IMG/VR virus record: IMGVR_UViG_3300018421_000015 | Location: 1 to 64,000 of that record | Strand: one strand, 5' to 3' | DNA: 64,000 nucleotides | Origin: a virus | Part shown: positions 55,909 to 64,000 of the stretch, piece by piece | Position numbering within the stretch: position 1 is the first letter of the stretch | Layout: each line of letters starts with the position of its first letter | Notes under the pieces: generated by a model | What the model was told of the DNA's origin: nothing | Databases searched by the model: none | The model's input: the letters and a program-made list of their open reading frames with translations, nothing else | Program-made: the position numbers and the translations under genes

Positions 55909-57351
55909 TTAGACTATTCTTACGTGTGGATTAACTTTTTTCCATCTTATTACATCTTTTTCAGAATTTATAAGTGGTTCACCTTTTATGTTTAAACTGG
56001 TATTCAATAATATGGGTATTCCGGTATGATTTTCCCATTCTTTTAAAGTGTGATACAGCCCGGGATGCTGTTGTTCGTTAACTGTTTGAACCCTAGATGT
56101 CCCGTCAACATGTACAACAGACGGTATTTCTTCAGGTCTTTTACACCTGACTGCATATTGCATGTATGGAGAAGGTTTATCAAGATCAAACCAATCACTA
56201 AAAGCATCTTCGGTAACTACGGGTGCAAAAGGTCTAAACATTTCCCTCTTCTTTACCGTGTTCACCTTATCCTTTATGCCTGGATCTCTCGGATCAGCAA
56301 GTATGCTTCTATTACCCAATGCCCTAGGGCCAAACTCTGCCCTACCTGAAGCTACAGCTACGACTGACTTAGATTTAAGCTCTGCTAATATTTTTTCAAC
56401 TGGATACTCTCCAGGAATGTTATGCCCAAGATAAGGACCATTCCAGTTAACATGCTTTTGATCATAGAGCAGAGCTGCACCCAGGCTTGAACCAGCATCA
56501 CCTGGGTTTGGCATAATCCATATATCGTTCCAGTGTTGAATTAATTTTGCATTGGCTGAGCAGTTGAGTGCGCAGCCACCCATATAAACAAGGTTCTTGC
56601 AGCCTGTTAAATTTCTAGCAAACGACATAAATTCTATTAACCTATTCTCAAATACCACCTGAACAGCGGCTGCTATATCAAACTTATCTTGATCTGACCT
56701 TATTTTAAACGGGAAATTATTAACTCCAATGTGAAAGTTTTGAGATTGACTATCAAAAGATGGGAAACTATCGTTTATGTATGAAAAATATCTCCCAGGA
56801 CTGCCAAACCCAGCCATTCCCATAAGAATATATTCCTCTGTTCCAGGAACAAGTCCAAGGAGTTGAGTGTACGCACTATAAAACAGTCCAAAACTAGCGG
56901 GATAATTTATAGAGTATTTTTTTTCTATACTAAAACCATTAGCGTACCAAATGGTAGCAGTTTCAAATTCCCCTATAGCGTCTATGACGACCACTGTTGC
57001 TTCATTAAAGGGGCTTGTATAGTACCCGGCGCACGCATGAGAAAGGTGATGATCTGATTGATACTCCCTTATACCTTTTAGTGAATCAATATTTTTTTTA
57101 TATAATTTATTATATTCACCATTTATTCCACCATATATAAGTCTTCTAATTCTTTTGCTAATTCTGTTTTCATAGTAAGCTATAAAATCTGGAGTACCAT
57201 ACGTAAGAGCATCGTTGATCAAGCCATTGCTTATCTGCCAGTCATTTTTAACTCTAGAGTACCTTTCGGAATGACCAGCAAAAAGTATATCAGAGTCATG
57301 TATCAAAGCAATAGCGGCGTCGTGGCTACAGTCGTTTATCCCCAGTATCAT
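55909..57351 (-). CDS. carbamoyltransferase (NodU/CmcH/TobZ family)
   Basis: 480 aa from ATG 57351. ILGINDCSHDAAIALI at the start, HHLSHACAGYYTS and VVVIDAIGE in the Kae1-like domain, YMGGCALNC, and FGPRALGNRSILADPR in the C-terminal domain are the family's hallmark blocks. The enzyme makes carbamoyl-adenylate from carbamoyl phosphate and ATP and transfers the carbamoyl group to a hydroxyl, usually on a sugar or antibiotic. The length is shorter than typical members (about 550-600 aa), the missing part being at the C-terminus. An in-frame TTG at 57363 is an alternative start. Confidence 0.9.
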   Translation of the reverse strand: MILGINDCSHDAAIALIHDSDILFAGHSERYSRVKNDWQISNGLINDALTYGTPDFIAYYENRISKRIRRLIYGGINGEYNKLYKKNIDSLKGIREYQSDHHLSHACAGYYTSPFNEATVVVIDAIGEFETATIWYANGFSIEKKYSINYPASFGLFYSAYTQLLGLVPGTEEYILMGMAGFGSPGRYFSYINDSFPSFDSQSQNFHIGVNNFPFKIRSDQDKFDIAAAVQVVFENRLIEFMSFARNLTGCKNLVYMGGCALNCSANAKLIQHWNDIWIMPNPGDAGSSLGAALLYDQKHVNWNGPYLGHNIPGEYPVEKILAELKSKSVVAVASGRAEFGPRALGNRSILADPRDPGIKDKVNTVKKREMFRPFAPVVTEDAFSDWFDLDKPSPYMQYAVRCKRPEEIPSVVHVDGTSRVQTVNEQQHPGLYHTLKEWENHTGIPILLNTSLNIKGEPLINSEKDVIRWKKVNPHVRIV

Positions 57352-57491
57352 ACGGGCATCCAATCATTAAATCTTTTAGTATATAAACCTATTTGGTTCT
57401 TTATACTTTTTATTTTTTGTTATGAGAAACATTATTTTTTTAAAACTTTTTTTAATTCTAAATTTAATTAGATTATAAGAAATATTCACAG

Positions 57492-58604
57492 TTATTTACC
57501 TCTTTCATTACTAGGTTTGCGAACGACTTTAACATCTGGGAGTGGTTCAGATATTATACTTAAAACTCTTTCAGAAATAGGTCTTTTTAGAAATCTTTCA
57601 GCGTAATGTAATTGTGCATGTATACCGGGATGTGATTTATCAGCTGCTATAGACCAGTAGTTGTGACCAGACATGGGGTGATGTAGGTGGCAATTTTCAT
57701 TGTCAATCTTATCCACAAACCAATGAACTGTATTCATATATGAGTCTAGCTCATCGAGAGAGTCAAAATCCTCGATAGTTTTTACCACTTCTGATTCACT
57801 CTTATAAATATCATTACACAAAGCTTCATCCGAAATACACAATTTAAGAACCTCGTTGGTAATCATGTCCCATGAAGATACTTTAAGTTCTATACCCATG
57901 TTACGACATAGTGACTCAATTCTGCATAGTTCAGATATATTCTGCAGTATACCTGATTCAATCGGGTAACTATATCTTTTACCATACAGACCTCTGTAGG
58001 TGTGTGGACCAAGATTCATGTTAGTGGAATAGTCTTTAAAATCTGTAAACCAACTAAAAGACTTTGTGTTAAAAACGTAGTTATCTTTAGAGATAGGATC
58101 AATTTCCATAACTTTTAATCTAAAAATATCTGGAGAAAGTAAGAACACTTTTTCTGGCTTACCATATAAATCTATATATTTATAAAAACTGTCTAGGCAG
58201 TACGCAATACCCTTTCCTGGATTAGCTAAGACATTGATTGGGTAACCAAGTTCTTTAGATAATATGTAAGGCCATGTCCATTTATGCCAAAGCCCGCACC
58301 CAGCAGTTACAGAGCAACCAAGTGCTAAGGCAGGGGCTCCCTCTACGAAATCTTCTCCGGGTATACCCAAATTGTTAACTCTATAAAACATATCCTCAAC
58401 GGGAGGATGCCAATGTGAGCCATCAGCATAGAAGGGGGTATCTCCCGCTCTTAAGTAATTAACGTCCCACAAATACTCTGTAATTTGACCATTATCAGAT
58501 GGATCCTTTATTATTCCAACTATCTGAGGTATATCAGAAATTTTGATATTTAAATTTTGAATTGATTTTCTTTTAAAAAAATTCCACATACTAAAACTCA
58601 TCAT
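57492..58604 (-). CDS. SGNH/GSCFA-like hydrolase paralogue C
   Basis: 370 aa. LALGCSVTAGCGLWHKWTW and SHPGIHAQLHYAERF give the same two active-site blocks as the genes at 14285 and 54983, with a more divergent body. Overlaps the glycosyltransferase gene by 14 nt. A 140-bp AT-rich gap without genes follows upstream of the carbamoyltransferase. Confidence 0.7.
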   Translation of the reverse strand: MMSFSMWNFFKRKSIQNLNIKISDIPQIVGIIKDPSDNGQITEYLWDVNYLRAGDTPFYADGSHWHPPVEDMFYRVNNLGIPGEDFVEGAPALALGCSVTAGCGLWHKWTWPYILSKELGYPINVLANPGKGIAYCLDSFYKYIDLYGKPEKVFLLSPDIFRLKVMEIDPISKDNYVFNTKSFSWFTDFKDYSTNMNLGPHTYRGLYGKRYSYPIESGILQNISELCRIESLCRNMGIELKVSSWDMITNEVLKLCISDEALCNDIYKSESEVVKTIEDFDSLDELDSYMNTVHWFVDKIDNENCHLHHPMSGHNYWSIAADKSHPGIHAQLHYAERFLKRPISERVLSIISEPLPDVKVVRKPSNERGK

Positions 58605-59628
58605 CTATATCTACTAGCACATCTTTTAGCTTTATCCCAACTTTATTCTGAAAATCCTTAAAACTTTCTTCATCTGGTGCACCCCAATATCCTATCTCTT
58701 TTCCGGTAAGGATCCTATGTAGTCTAGAAGAAGACCTATTCATCGGATCGTCCGTTTTTATTTCATTATAGAAAAACTTTTCTCTTCTTCTATCAGTTAA
58801 ACGACGCCAAGAAATATCGCCATCTTCATAATTAAATCCATTTTCATCGAACTCTTTACCTTTATGATAAAAGTAATTTAAATCAGGAACAAAAATTCTA
58901 TAGCCCCTAGATACAGCCCTTAAAGAAATGGCCTCTTCTTCTCCATAAAAGAATATTTCAGGATCCCATACACACTCAGATAAAAAAGATGTCTTTGCAA
59001 ACAAAAAGTTACCAGAAATTATATGGTGCTCCACAACTCCAGAAACCCTTCTATCTACAGTGGTATGAACTTTATTGATATAGTCATAGTTATCATAAAC
59101 TATAGAATCCTCATACATAACATCATTAATAATGATACTACGATACAGAATGTCATCATAGCTAGTATTAAATTGCAACCCTAAGCCTAATGTTGATCTT
59201 GCAAAAGAATAATTATCTTTAATAATTTCATTATTTTTACCTCTACTAAAATTAGGTATCCTATAACTTATAATAGGCTTATCTGCATATCCAAGCAGTT
59301 TCTTAAAGTACTCGACAATATATGTATCCCAGCCCTCATCGAAGATAGTATGAGCATCGACAGCAAGGCAATATTCTTCACCATTGTTTAGATAGTAGGC
59401 GTTGATTCTTGCTAGTCCGGTACCCAACAAGTCTTCTGTTAACACCTTAACGTGTTTTACGTTATCAAACTTGCTAAAATCTGTAAATTTATTATCTGTT
59501 CTTTGTTCATATATCCCAAAAAATAATCTATCCGGATCATCCGCGTTCTCGATAGCTGATTCTACTGTCGTAAATATCTCTTTTTCATCGAATCCATTCA
59601 AGGGAATAAATATACTATCTTTCTGCAC
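58591..59628 (-). CDS. GlcNAc-transferase-like glycosyltransferase
   Basis: 345 aa from a GTG start with AGGAAG upstream. IFIPLNGFDEKEIFTTVESA, RLFFGIYEQ, EYCLAVDAHTIFDEGWD (metal-binding D-x-H) and IFFYGEEEAISLRAVSRGY match the Pfam 'Glycosyltransferase (GlcNAc)' group (Skp1-type). The enzyme transfers a sugar to protein hydroxyls, in eukaryotes to hydroxyproline. The presence of prolyl-hydroxylase-like genes next to it is striking. Acceptor unknown. Confidence 0.8.
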   Translation of the reverse strand: MQKDSIFIPLNGFDEKEIFTTVESAIENADDPDRLFFGIYEQRTDNKFTDFSKFDNVKHVKVLTEDLLGTGLARINAYYLNNGEEYCLAVDAHTIFDEGWDTYIVEYFKKLLGYADKPIISYRIPNFSRGKNNEIIKDNYSFARSTLGLGLQFNTSYDDILYRSIIINDVMYEDSIVYDNYDYINKVHTTVDRRVSGVVEHHIISGNFLFAKTSFLSECVWDPEIFFYGEEEAISLRAVSRGYRIFVPDLNYFYHKGKEFDENGFNYEDGDISWRRLTDRRREKFFYNEIKTDDPMNRSSSRLHRILTGKEIGYWGAPDEESFKDFQNKVGIKLKDVLVDIDDEF

Positions 59629-59630
59629 TG

Positions 59631-60260
59631 CTAGACTTCCTGGGTAATAATTGGCCTATCCCAATACACAGACCAATCAGCGTTGGGAGATTTGTTCGGA
59701 GTTACTGGACCCCAATTCATACTAACCACTAAACGAGATTCTTCTGACTGGTTTCTGGAAGTCATATGCTGTATAAAAGAATTAAAGATAACCAGTGTAC
59801 CAACCTCTGGTTTGATACTCTTTACTCCATTTATTATACCACAATAATTATAGGTGAAGACCAGTTCCGCTGAACCTTCTGGAACCTGTGGATAATATGT
59901 TACACTGTAATACTCAGACGGATCTAAATGGAGATTTGAGTGATGAGTATGTGATATTACACTTTGATTTTTAACCAGATCAACAGCCCACGTATCATTT
60001 AATTGATATTCTTTTCCGAATAAAAATTTAAGCCTGTCTGCCACAGTTGATTCAAGTTTTGAAATTTCAGGAGTTACGGGCATAACCAGATCTTCAAACT
60101 GAACAAAACCCCTTGAAACCACACCGTAATCTGGGCAGTCTTGGTCTATTGTTTTAGAATACTTTTTAATATCATTAGATATAATTTCTGGATCAACCTC
60201 ATCAAGCTTATCGGTCCAAATGCAAAGATCTATTAATGGGATTTGATTAATCTTATTCAT
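59631..60260 (-). CDS. 2OG-Fe(II) oxygenase-like protein
   Basis: 209 aa from ATG 60260. ISHTHHSNLHLDPSEYYSVT, then VGTLVIFNSFIQHMTSRNQ and SRLVVSMNW follow the 'putative 2OG-Fe(II) oxygenase' family common in marine phages. A longer frame upstream overlaps the neighbour and is rejected. Overlaps the next gene by 8 nt. Confidence 0.8.
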   Translation of the reverse strand: MNKINQIPLIDLCIWTDKLDEVDPEIISNDIKKYSKTIDQDCPDYGVVSRGFVQFEDLVMPVTPEISKLESTVADRLKFLFGKEYQLNDTWAVDLVKNQSVISHTHHSNLHLDPSEYYSVTYYPQVPEGSAELVFTYNYCGIINGVKSIKPEVGTLVIFNSFIQHMTSRNQSEESRLVVSMNWGPVTPNKSPNADWSVYWDRPIITQEV

Positions 60261-60939
60261 AATAAAAATCCCCAGTTGAAAGAGCAGAAGGTGGACTATC
60301 CTTATGCCACACATTGACAACCATTACTTGCCTAATGCCAGAATTGGTTACAGTAGTTTCATGCAACCTTCTACCGGCATCAAAGCATATCAACCTGTTA
60401 GGGACATAGGCCAATCTTTCTCTTTTTTCTGGCGGAGATGTTAGTCTATCAACATTCTCTCTCTCCAGAGCGTCTTCTGGACTTCCCTCTATCCATCCCT
60501 CATGAAGTTCTAGAAAGCCAGGATCTACACTTTCTTCAAAGCCATACCAAACACAACCATATGCTGGAGCATTGAAGCGTCGCTCCTTCTGGTACGCAAA
60601 AGTATCTTCGTCTACATGGATCCTTAGATACTGCCCTTGCATAAAAGTTCTAGTCCAGTATTCAAATCCACATATTTCCGAAAGTGGGAAAGGAAGAAAA
60701 GATTCATTACCCCATATTTCTTGGACAACTTTCTTACGTAAAGTATCGGCCTCAGAATTCCACCAACCATCCCAAAACATATATGGGGCGTAGCAGTCGG
60801 CGGCTTCATCGTGGAAATGGTTATTAGTTTCACCTATATTATAAACATCACCCATTGTCTCAGGAAAAAAGGTTTTATCATTTTTAATTGAATTGATTAG
60901 ATTAGCATCTTTGATAAAATTATCTATAACTATCATCAT
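60253..60939 (-). CDS. Fe(II)/2OG oxygenase-like protein
   Basis: 228 aa. LRIHVDEDTF gives H-x-D, RLICFDAGRRLHETTVTNSG the distal His, and IRQVMVVNVW the 2OG-binding Arg. Sequence otherwise distinct from its neighbours. Overlaps the gene on each side by a few bases. Confidence 0.75.
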   Translation of the reverse strand: MMIVIDNFIKDANLINSIKNDKTFFPETMGDVYNIGETNNHFHDEAADCYAPYMFWDGWWNSEADTLRKKVVQEIWGNESFLPFPLSEICGFEYWTRTFMQGQYLRIHVDEDTFAYQKERRFNAPAYGCVWYGFEESVDPGFLELHEGWIEGSPEDALERENVDRLTSPPEKRERLAYVPNRLICFDAGRRLHETTVTNSGIRQVMVVNVWHKDSPPSALSTGDFYYE

Positions 60940-61763
60940 GCCTCACTCATTATGCTAAATGTATACTCATCGTGTTTGAACCCCCATCTTCCAGTAAACT
61001 TTCTGTCTTCGGAAGAAAAACCACCTAAGACAGCATGGTAGCAGCAGAACGTATCAACAAAGACTAAATCACCTTGACTCCATGATAGGTAGTGAATCAC
61101 TTCAGGGTAGTCGTCCTGCACGGCATCTGACACACCTGGAATATCATCAAAGAATCTTTCTTCCTTTGCGGTCGGCTTTTTGCCATCAACGGAATGAAGA
61201 CAGTCACCCCCTCTTGGGCTAAGCCTTAAGCACATGTCGCCTGTTACCGGATGTTCTGCTATAGCAGATCTGATTTCGCTTGAAAAGGAATTTCCCTTTT
61301 CATCTGGATCACTAGATTTTACTTTAACTTCACATTTCTTTAAAAAATTTAATTGATCCGCTGATAGTAGATTAAGAATGTCGGCACTATCTATAAAAAT
61401 TGTTCTACCACTAGTGGTTTCGCATGAAAAGCTATGCATGTTCCAGCTTCCAATCACAGGAGGAGTACTAGACTGAATATGTTCTAGGTGCCAATCTATT
61501 AAAAGTATATTAGGTTCATTTATTTTTTTAGAGGTAACGTGAGAATGATCTTCATCATAAGAGAAATCTAATATCTTGTTGTGCTCTGGTGCCGGAAAAT
61601 ATCCCAGTCTGGAATGGAACTGTTGAGATATTAGCCTGTGCTGATCTTCTGTAATGTTTATTTTCTTGAACTGTAAAACTTTGTTTTGTTTAAATAAATC
61701 TATATAATAATCTATATTTGACTCTAACTCATCATAAGATGTATCTATCTGAACTATGCGCAT
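60936..61763 (-). CDS. TauD/TfdA-like 2OG oxygenase
   Basis: 275 aa. WHLEHIQ supplies H-x-E, CCYHAVLGG the distal His and RKFTGRW the 2OG-binding Arg of the TauD/clavaminate-synthase-like group, which hydroxylate small molecules such as amino acids, sulfonates or betaines. Overlaps the aminotransferase by 10 nt. Confidence 0.82.
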   Translation of the reverse strand: MRIVQIDTSYDELESNIDYYIDLFKQNKVLQFKKINITEDQHRLISQQFHSRLGYFPAPEHNKILDFSYDEDHSHVTSKKINEPNILLIDWHLEHIQSSTPPVIGSWNMHSFSCETTSGRTIFIDSADILNLLSADQLNFLKKCEVKVKSSDPDEKGNSFSSEIRSAIAEHPVTGDMCLRLSPRGGDCLHSVDGKKPTAKEERFFDDIPGVSDAVQDDYPEVIHYLSWSQGDLVFVDTFCCYHAVLGGFSSEDRKFTGRWGFKHDEYTFSIMSEA

Positions 61764-62842
61764 GTTGTACTATATTCCTTTAAGGCTGTAACAATTCTTT
61801 TTACCTGATAAGTTTCAAGAGAAGGATATCCAGGTATACTAACCACTTCCTCGCAGCAGGCGCTGGTATTCTTTAGATGTATTTTATCATTATACCAAGC
61901 TGGCTGCAAATAATCTGGAGTAGGGTAATGGATAGCTGTACTGACACCCGCCTCACTCATGTAATGACAAAAGTCTATTCTATTTTTGACTCTTAAAACA
62001 CTTAAATGAAATATACTAGTGGCGATGTTGCCAACCCAGGGTAAGTTGGGTAAAGAATTTTGATAAATCTCATTTAGTATTTTTCTTTTAGTATTATTGT
62101 TATCTAGTAACTGCAATTTTTCTACTAAACATGCGGCCTGAAACTCATCCATTCTTGAGTTTATTCCATCTTTGGTAGAAGCAACAAATCTATTAACCCA
62201 TCCATACTGTCTTAGGATTCTTACTTTTTCGGCTATTCCATAATCCGAAGTGCAAACTGCCCCTGCGTCACCATTTGATCCAAGATTTTTTGTTGGATAA
62301 AAACTGAAGGCTGAGCAGTCCCCCATAGAGCCAGCCCTTACTCCGTTAATTTCTGAACCGTGAGCTTGTGCACAGTCTTCTATTATCATGATATTACCTG
62401 GAAGATTTTTCCTAATTGCTTCCACGTCAACACATTGACCATATAAGTGAGTTATGATAATAGCTTTAGTTTTATCTGTTAAACTTAAATTAATCATCTC
62501 GGGTTCGATAAGGCAGTGTTCATCAACATCTATATAAATAGGAGTTGCTCCCAGCCTGGATATAGCTAAACTTGAATACCCCCCAGCGTTTGCTACGGTC
62601 ATAACTTCATCGCCAGCAGTAACGCCACATGCAGCTAGACATATTTGAATGGCATCTGTTCCATTTGCTAACCCGCAACAGTATTTAGTTCCAATATAAT
62701 CAGAAAACATAGATTCAAATTGATATACATATTTAGAATTTAAATATAATCCTGAATCTATAATATTAAATATGTTAATCTTTATCTTATCTTCTACGGA
62801 TTGAAAATCTTTCCTAGGATTATGTAACGGTATCAACTCCAT
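61754..62842 (-). CDS. DegT/DnrJ/EryC1 aminotransferase
   Basis: 362 aa from ATG 62842, chosen because it avoids the upstream gene. PLHNPRKDFQSVEDKI at the start, CCGLANGTDAIQICL, IIEDCAQAHGSE with the cofactor Asp, and FSFYPTKNLGSNGDAGA with the PLP Lys185. The family aminates keto-sugars to make amino-sugar nucleotides. The matching dehydratase is not in the window. Confidence 0.9.
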   Translation of the reverse strand: MELIPLHNPRKDFQSVEDKIKINIFNIIDSGLYLNSKYVYQFESMFSDYIGTKYCCGLANGTDAIQICLAACGVTAGDEVMTVANAGGYSSLAISRLGATPIYIDVDEHCLIEPEMINLSLTDKTKAIIITHLYGQCVDVEAIRKNLPGNIMIIEDCAQAHGSEINGVRAGSMGDCSAFSFYPTKNLGSNGDAGAVCTSDYGIAEKVRILRQYGWVNRFVASTKDGINSRMDEFQAACLVEKLQLLDNNNTKRKILNEIYQNSLPNLPWVGNIATSIFHLSVLRVKNRIDFCHYMSEAGVSTAIHYPTPDYLQPAWYNDKIHLKNTSACCEEVVSIPGYPSLETYQVKRIVTALKEYSTTCA

Positions 62843-62846
62843 ATAT

Positions 62847-63665
62847 TTAAAGGTTACCCCATTTGTGGTGGGGCACTGTGAATCCGCCCTGAAGCCTAGT
62901 AAAGACTCTTTCGCCATCTTTCCACCCGGAAGAATATGTGTGCAATAAGTTTGTATTATCCCATATGATAGCTTTACCTTCTTGCCATTCCCAGGTGATC
63001 CAATTTGAATTGTCATGAAAGTAGTCATCGATAAACTCTTCATACTCTGACTCCAAGGACATATCTTCAGCAATAACCTTGTGTTTATAGCTAGTGAAAG
63101 CAAAGTTATCTATTCCGGTAACTGGGTGACTTATTATTCCTGGCATGTTTCTTAGGGGCCATCTTTTTCCACCCCAGTCTATACCGTTAACTCCACCAGT
63201 ATCTTTTTCACCGATTAAGCCTACGACATGTATTTGCTTCATCCATTCCCTTATATGATCTGGAGTTTGCTGTAACATTTTTTCTCTGTCTAAGAAAAAA
63301 GTTTTACCATACTCACCTGAACACGTGAAGACGTCCATGACCATGCCTATCAATCGACATACTGCCAGGTTAGGGTTAGCTACTTCAGCGATATCGGAGT
63401 GAATGTTATACCAAATAAAATCTTTATGTTCGTTTTCGTAACCTTCAGGAGCAATCCTCTCTTGTCCATTGTGCTGATTATTTGGACTGACGACAACCTG
63501 ATTTGCTTCGCAATCTGCCATGTGCATTATTAAGGTATTTAATCCAACTTCATTAAATACACTAAATTTGTTGAAGCCAATTATTTTTTCCTCGATAAAT
63601 AAGTTCCTAAGATAATCTATCTTATGAGGTATGTCATCATCTTTTAATTCATCTAAAACTATCAT
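62847..63665 (-). CDS. TauD/TfdA-like 2OG oxygenase
   Basis: 272 aa. WYNIHSDIA supplies H-x-D, NLLHTYSSGW the distal His and GERVFTRLQGGF the 2OG-binding Arg. A small-molecule hydroxylase is likely. Ends 4 nt before the aminotransferase start, suggesting a shared pathway step. Start overlaps the stop of the next gene. Confidence 0.82.
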   Translation of the reverse strand: MIVLDELKDDDIPHKIDYLRNLFIEEKIIGFNKFSVFNEVGLNTLIMHMADCEANQVVVSPNNQHNGQERIAPEGYENEHKDFIWYNIHSDIAEVANPNLAVCRLIGMVMDVFTCSGEYGKTFFLDREKMLQQTPDHIREWMKQIHVVGLIGEKDTGGVNGIDWGGKRWPLRNMPGIISHPVTGIDNFAFTSYKHKVIAEDMSLESEYEEFIDDYFHDNSNWITWEWQEGKAIIWDNTNLLHTYSSGWKDGERVFTRLQGGFTVPHHKWGNL

Positions 63666-64000
63666 AACTCTTTAAGACCAACTTTCTGAGAGTCAGATAT
63701 TAGGTCTGGCATCCAGATCTTATACGGATTGTCTGATCCTATATATTCCTGATCGTTAGAGAAATCGACACCATAACATGCCATAGTTAAAAATGCATAT
63801 CGGGCCCCTTCAGTCACGGGGAACACTTCATGTCTTCCAATATAGTTAGAAGGATATATTAAAACAGTTCCAGCCTTAGGCGCATAGACTGTTCCTATAT
63901 TGGGGAAGTGCATTTCTCCACCCTGGTAATCTTCGCCACAGTTATTCAGATACAAATTGACACTAGTACTATTGTGCATGGAAACTTGATTTTGTGGACG
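63662..64000 (-). CDS. partial Fe(II)/2OG oxygenase (P4H-like), 5' end outside window
   Basis: The frame stays open to the window edge (upstream codons read ...RPQNQVS before MHNSTSV). VNLYLNNCGEDYQGGEMHFP, APKAGTVLIYPS and YIGRHEVFPV give the later half of a prolyl-hydroxylase-type fold with the distal His. The H-x-D half lies beyond 64000. Confidence 0.8.
   Translation of the reverse strand, partial: RPQNQVSMHNSTSVNLYLNNCGEDYQGGEMHFPNIGTVYAPKAGTVLIYPSNYIGRHEVFPVTEGARYAFLTMACYGVDFSNDQEYIGSDNPYKIWMPDLISDSQKVGLKEL

Noticed and set aside
62843-63103. N-terminal extension of the DegT aminotransferase
   Set aside because: It is an out-of-frame read of the upstream TauD-like gene; the family start (MELIPLHNPRKDF) begins at 62842.
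1-64000. Prophage integration genes or attachment site
   Set aside because: No integrase, excisionase pair with att-like repeats, or host flanking genes are visible, so a temperate lifestyle cannot be claimed.

Overview
The window looks like part of a large, AT-rich genome of a tailed double-stranded DNA phage (or a phage-derived element). Genes are short and tightly packed, with many start/stop overlaps. There are six tRNAs and phage-type replication and repair genes (SSB, SF2 helicase, uracil-DNA glycosylase), plus virion fibre proteins. A WhiB-type Fe-S regulator, a DUF732-like lipoprotein and apparently leaderless promoters point to an actinobacterial host; that host is an inference. No terminase, capsid, portal or DNA polymerase gene lies in the window.

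Layout. 0-10.5 kb (+ strand): small unknown proteins, two tRNAs, a membrane-anchored transglycosylase-like protein, an 837-aa orphan, an ECF-like sigma factor and a widespread phage protein of unknown role. 10.48-10.88 kb: a non-coding array in which a 39-bp hairpin block alternates with tracts of strict 5-nt periodicity. 10.9-20.9 kb: helicase, lipoprotein, SGNH-like protein, deaminase, four tRNAs interleaved with folded RNAs, WhiB and a site-2-type protease. 20.9-32.8 kb: a PRTRC-like ubiquitin-type cassette made of a JAMM protease, a ThiF/E1-like enzyme, a small ubiquitin-like protein ending GEKG, a Ycf46-type AAA+ ATPase and three or four PRTRC-B-like proteins. 32.8-40.8 kb: SSB, UDG, a SPOUT methyltransferase and many tiny genes, several encoding single-pass membrane peptides or zinc ribbons.

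40.8-64 kb is mostly on the minus strand. One run holds fibre proteins, including a 1074-aa collagen-like and extremely His-rich one, followed by three Fe(II)/2-oxoglutarate (2OG) oxygenases, a flavin-dependent halogenase and a DUF6065-like protein. A cytochrome P450 stands on the plus strand. The last 11 kb is a modification cluster: seven more 2OG oxygenases, a DegT aminotransferase, a GlcNAc-transferase-like enzyme, a NodU/CmcH carbamoyltransferase, an FkbM methyltransferase and two SGNH-like proteins.

How it may work together (inference). The cassette at 21-33 kb could attach a small protein to targets and remove it again, with an AAA+ unfoldase acting on the products. The oxygenase, halogenase and glycan genes could decorate the fibre proteins or a surface glycan. 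Another strong theme is RNA structure: many intergenic gaps hold 50-130-nt elements closed by 6-15-bp stems, clustered around the tRNA genes. All assignments come from reading the sequence and from memory of protein families; no database search was run.
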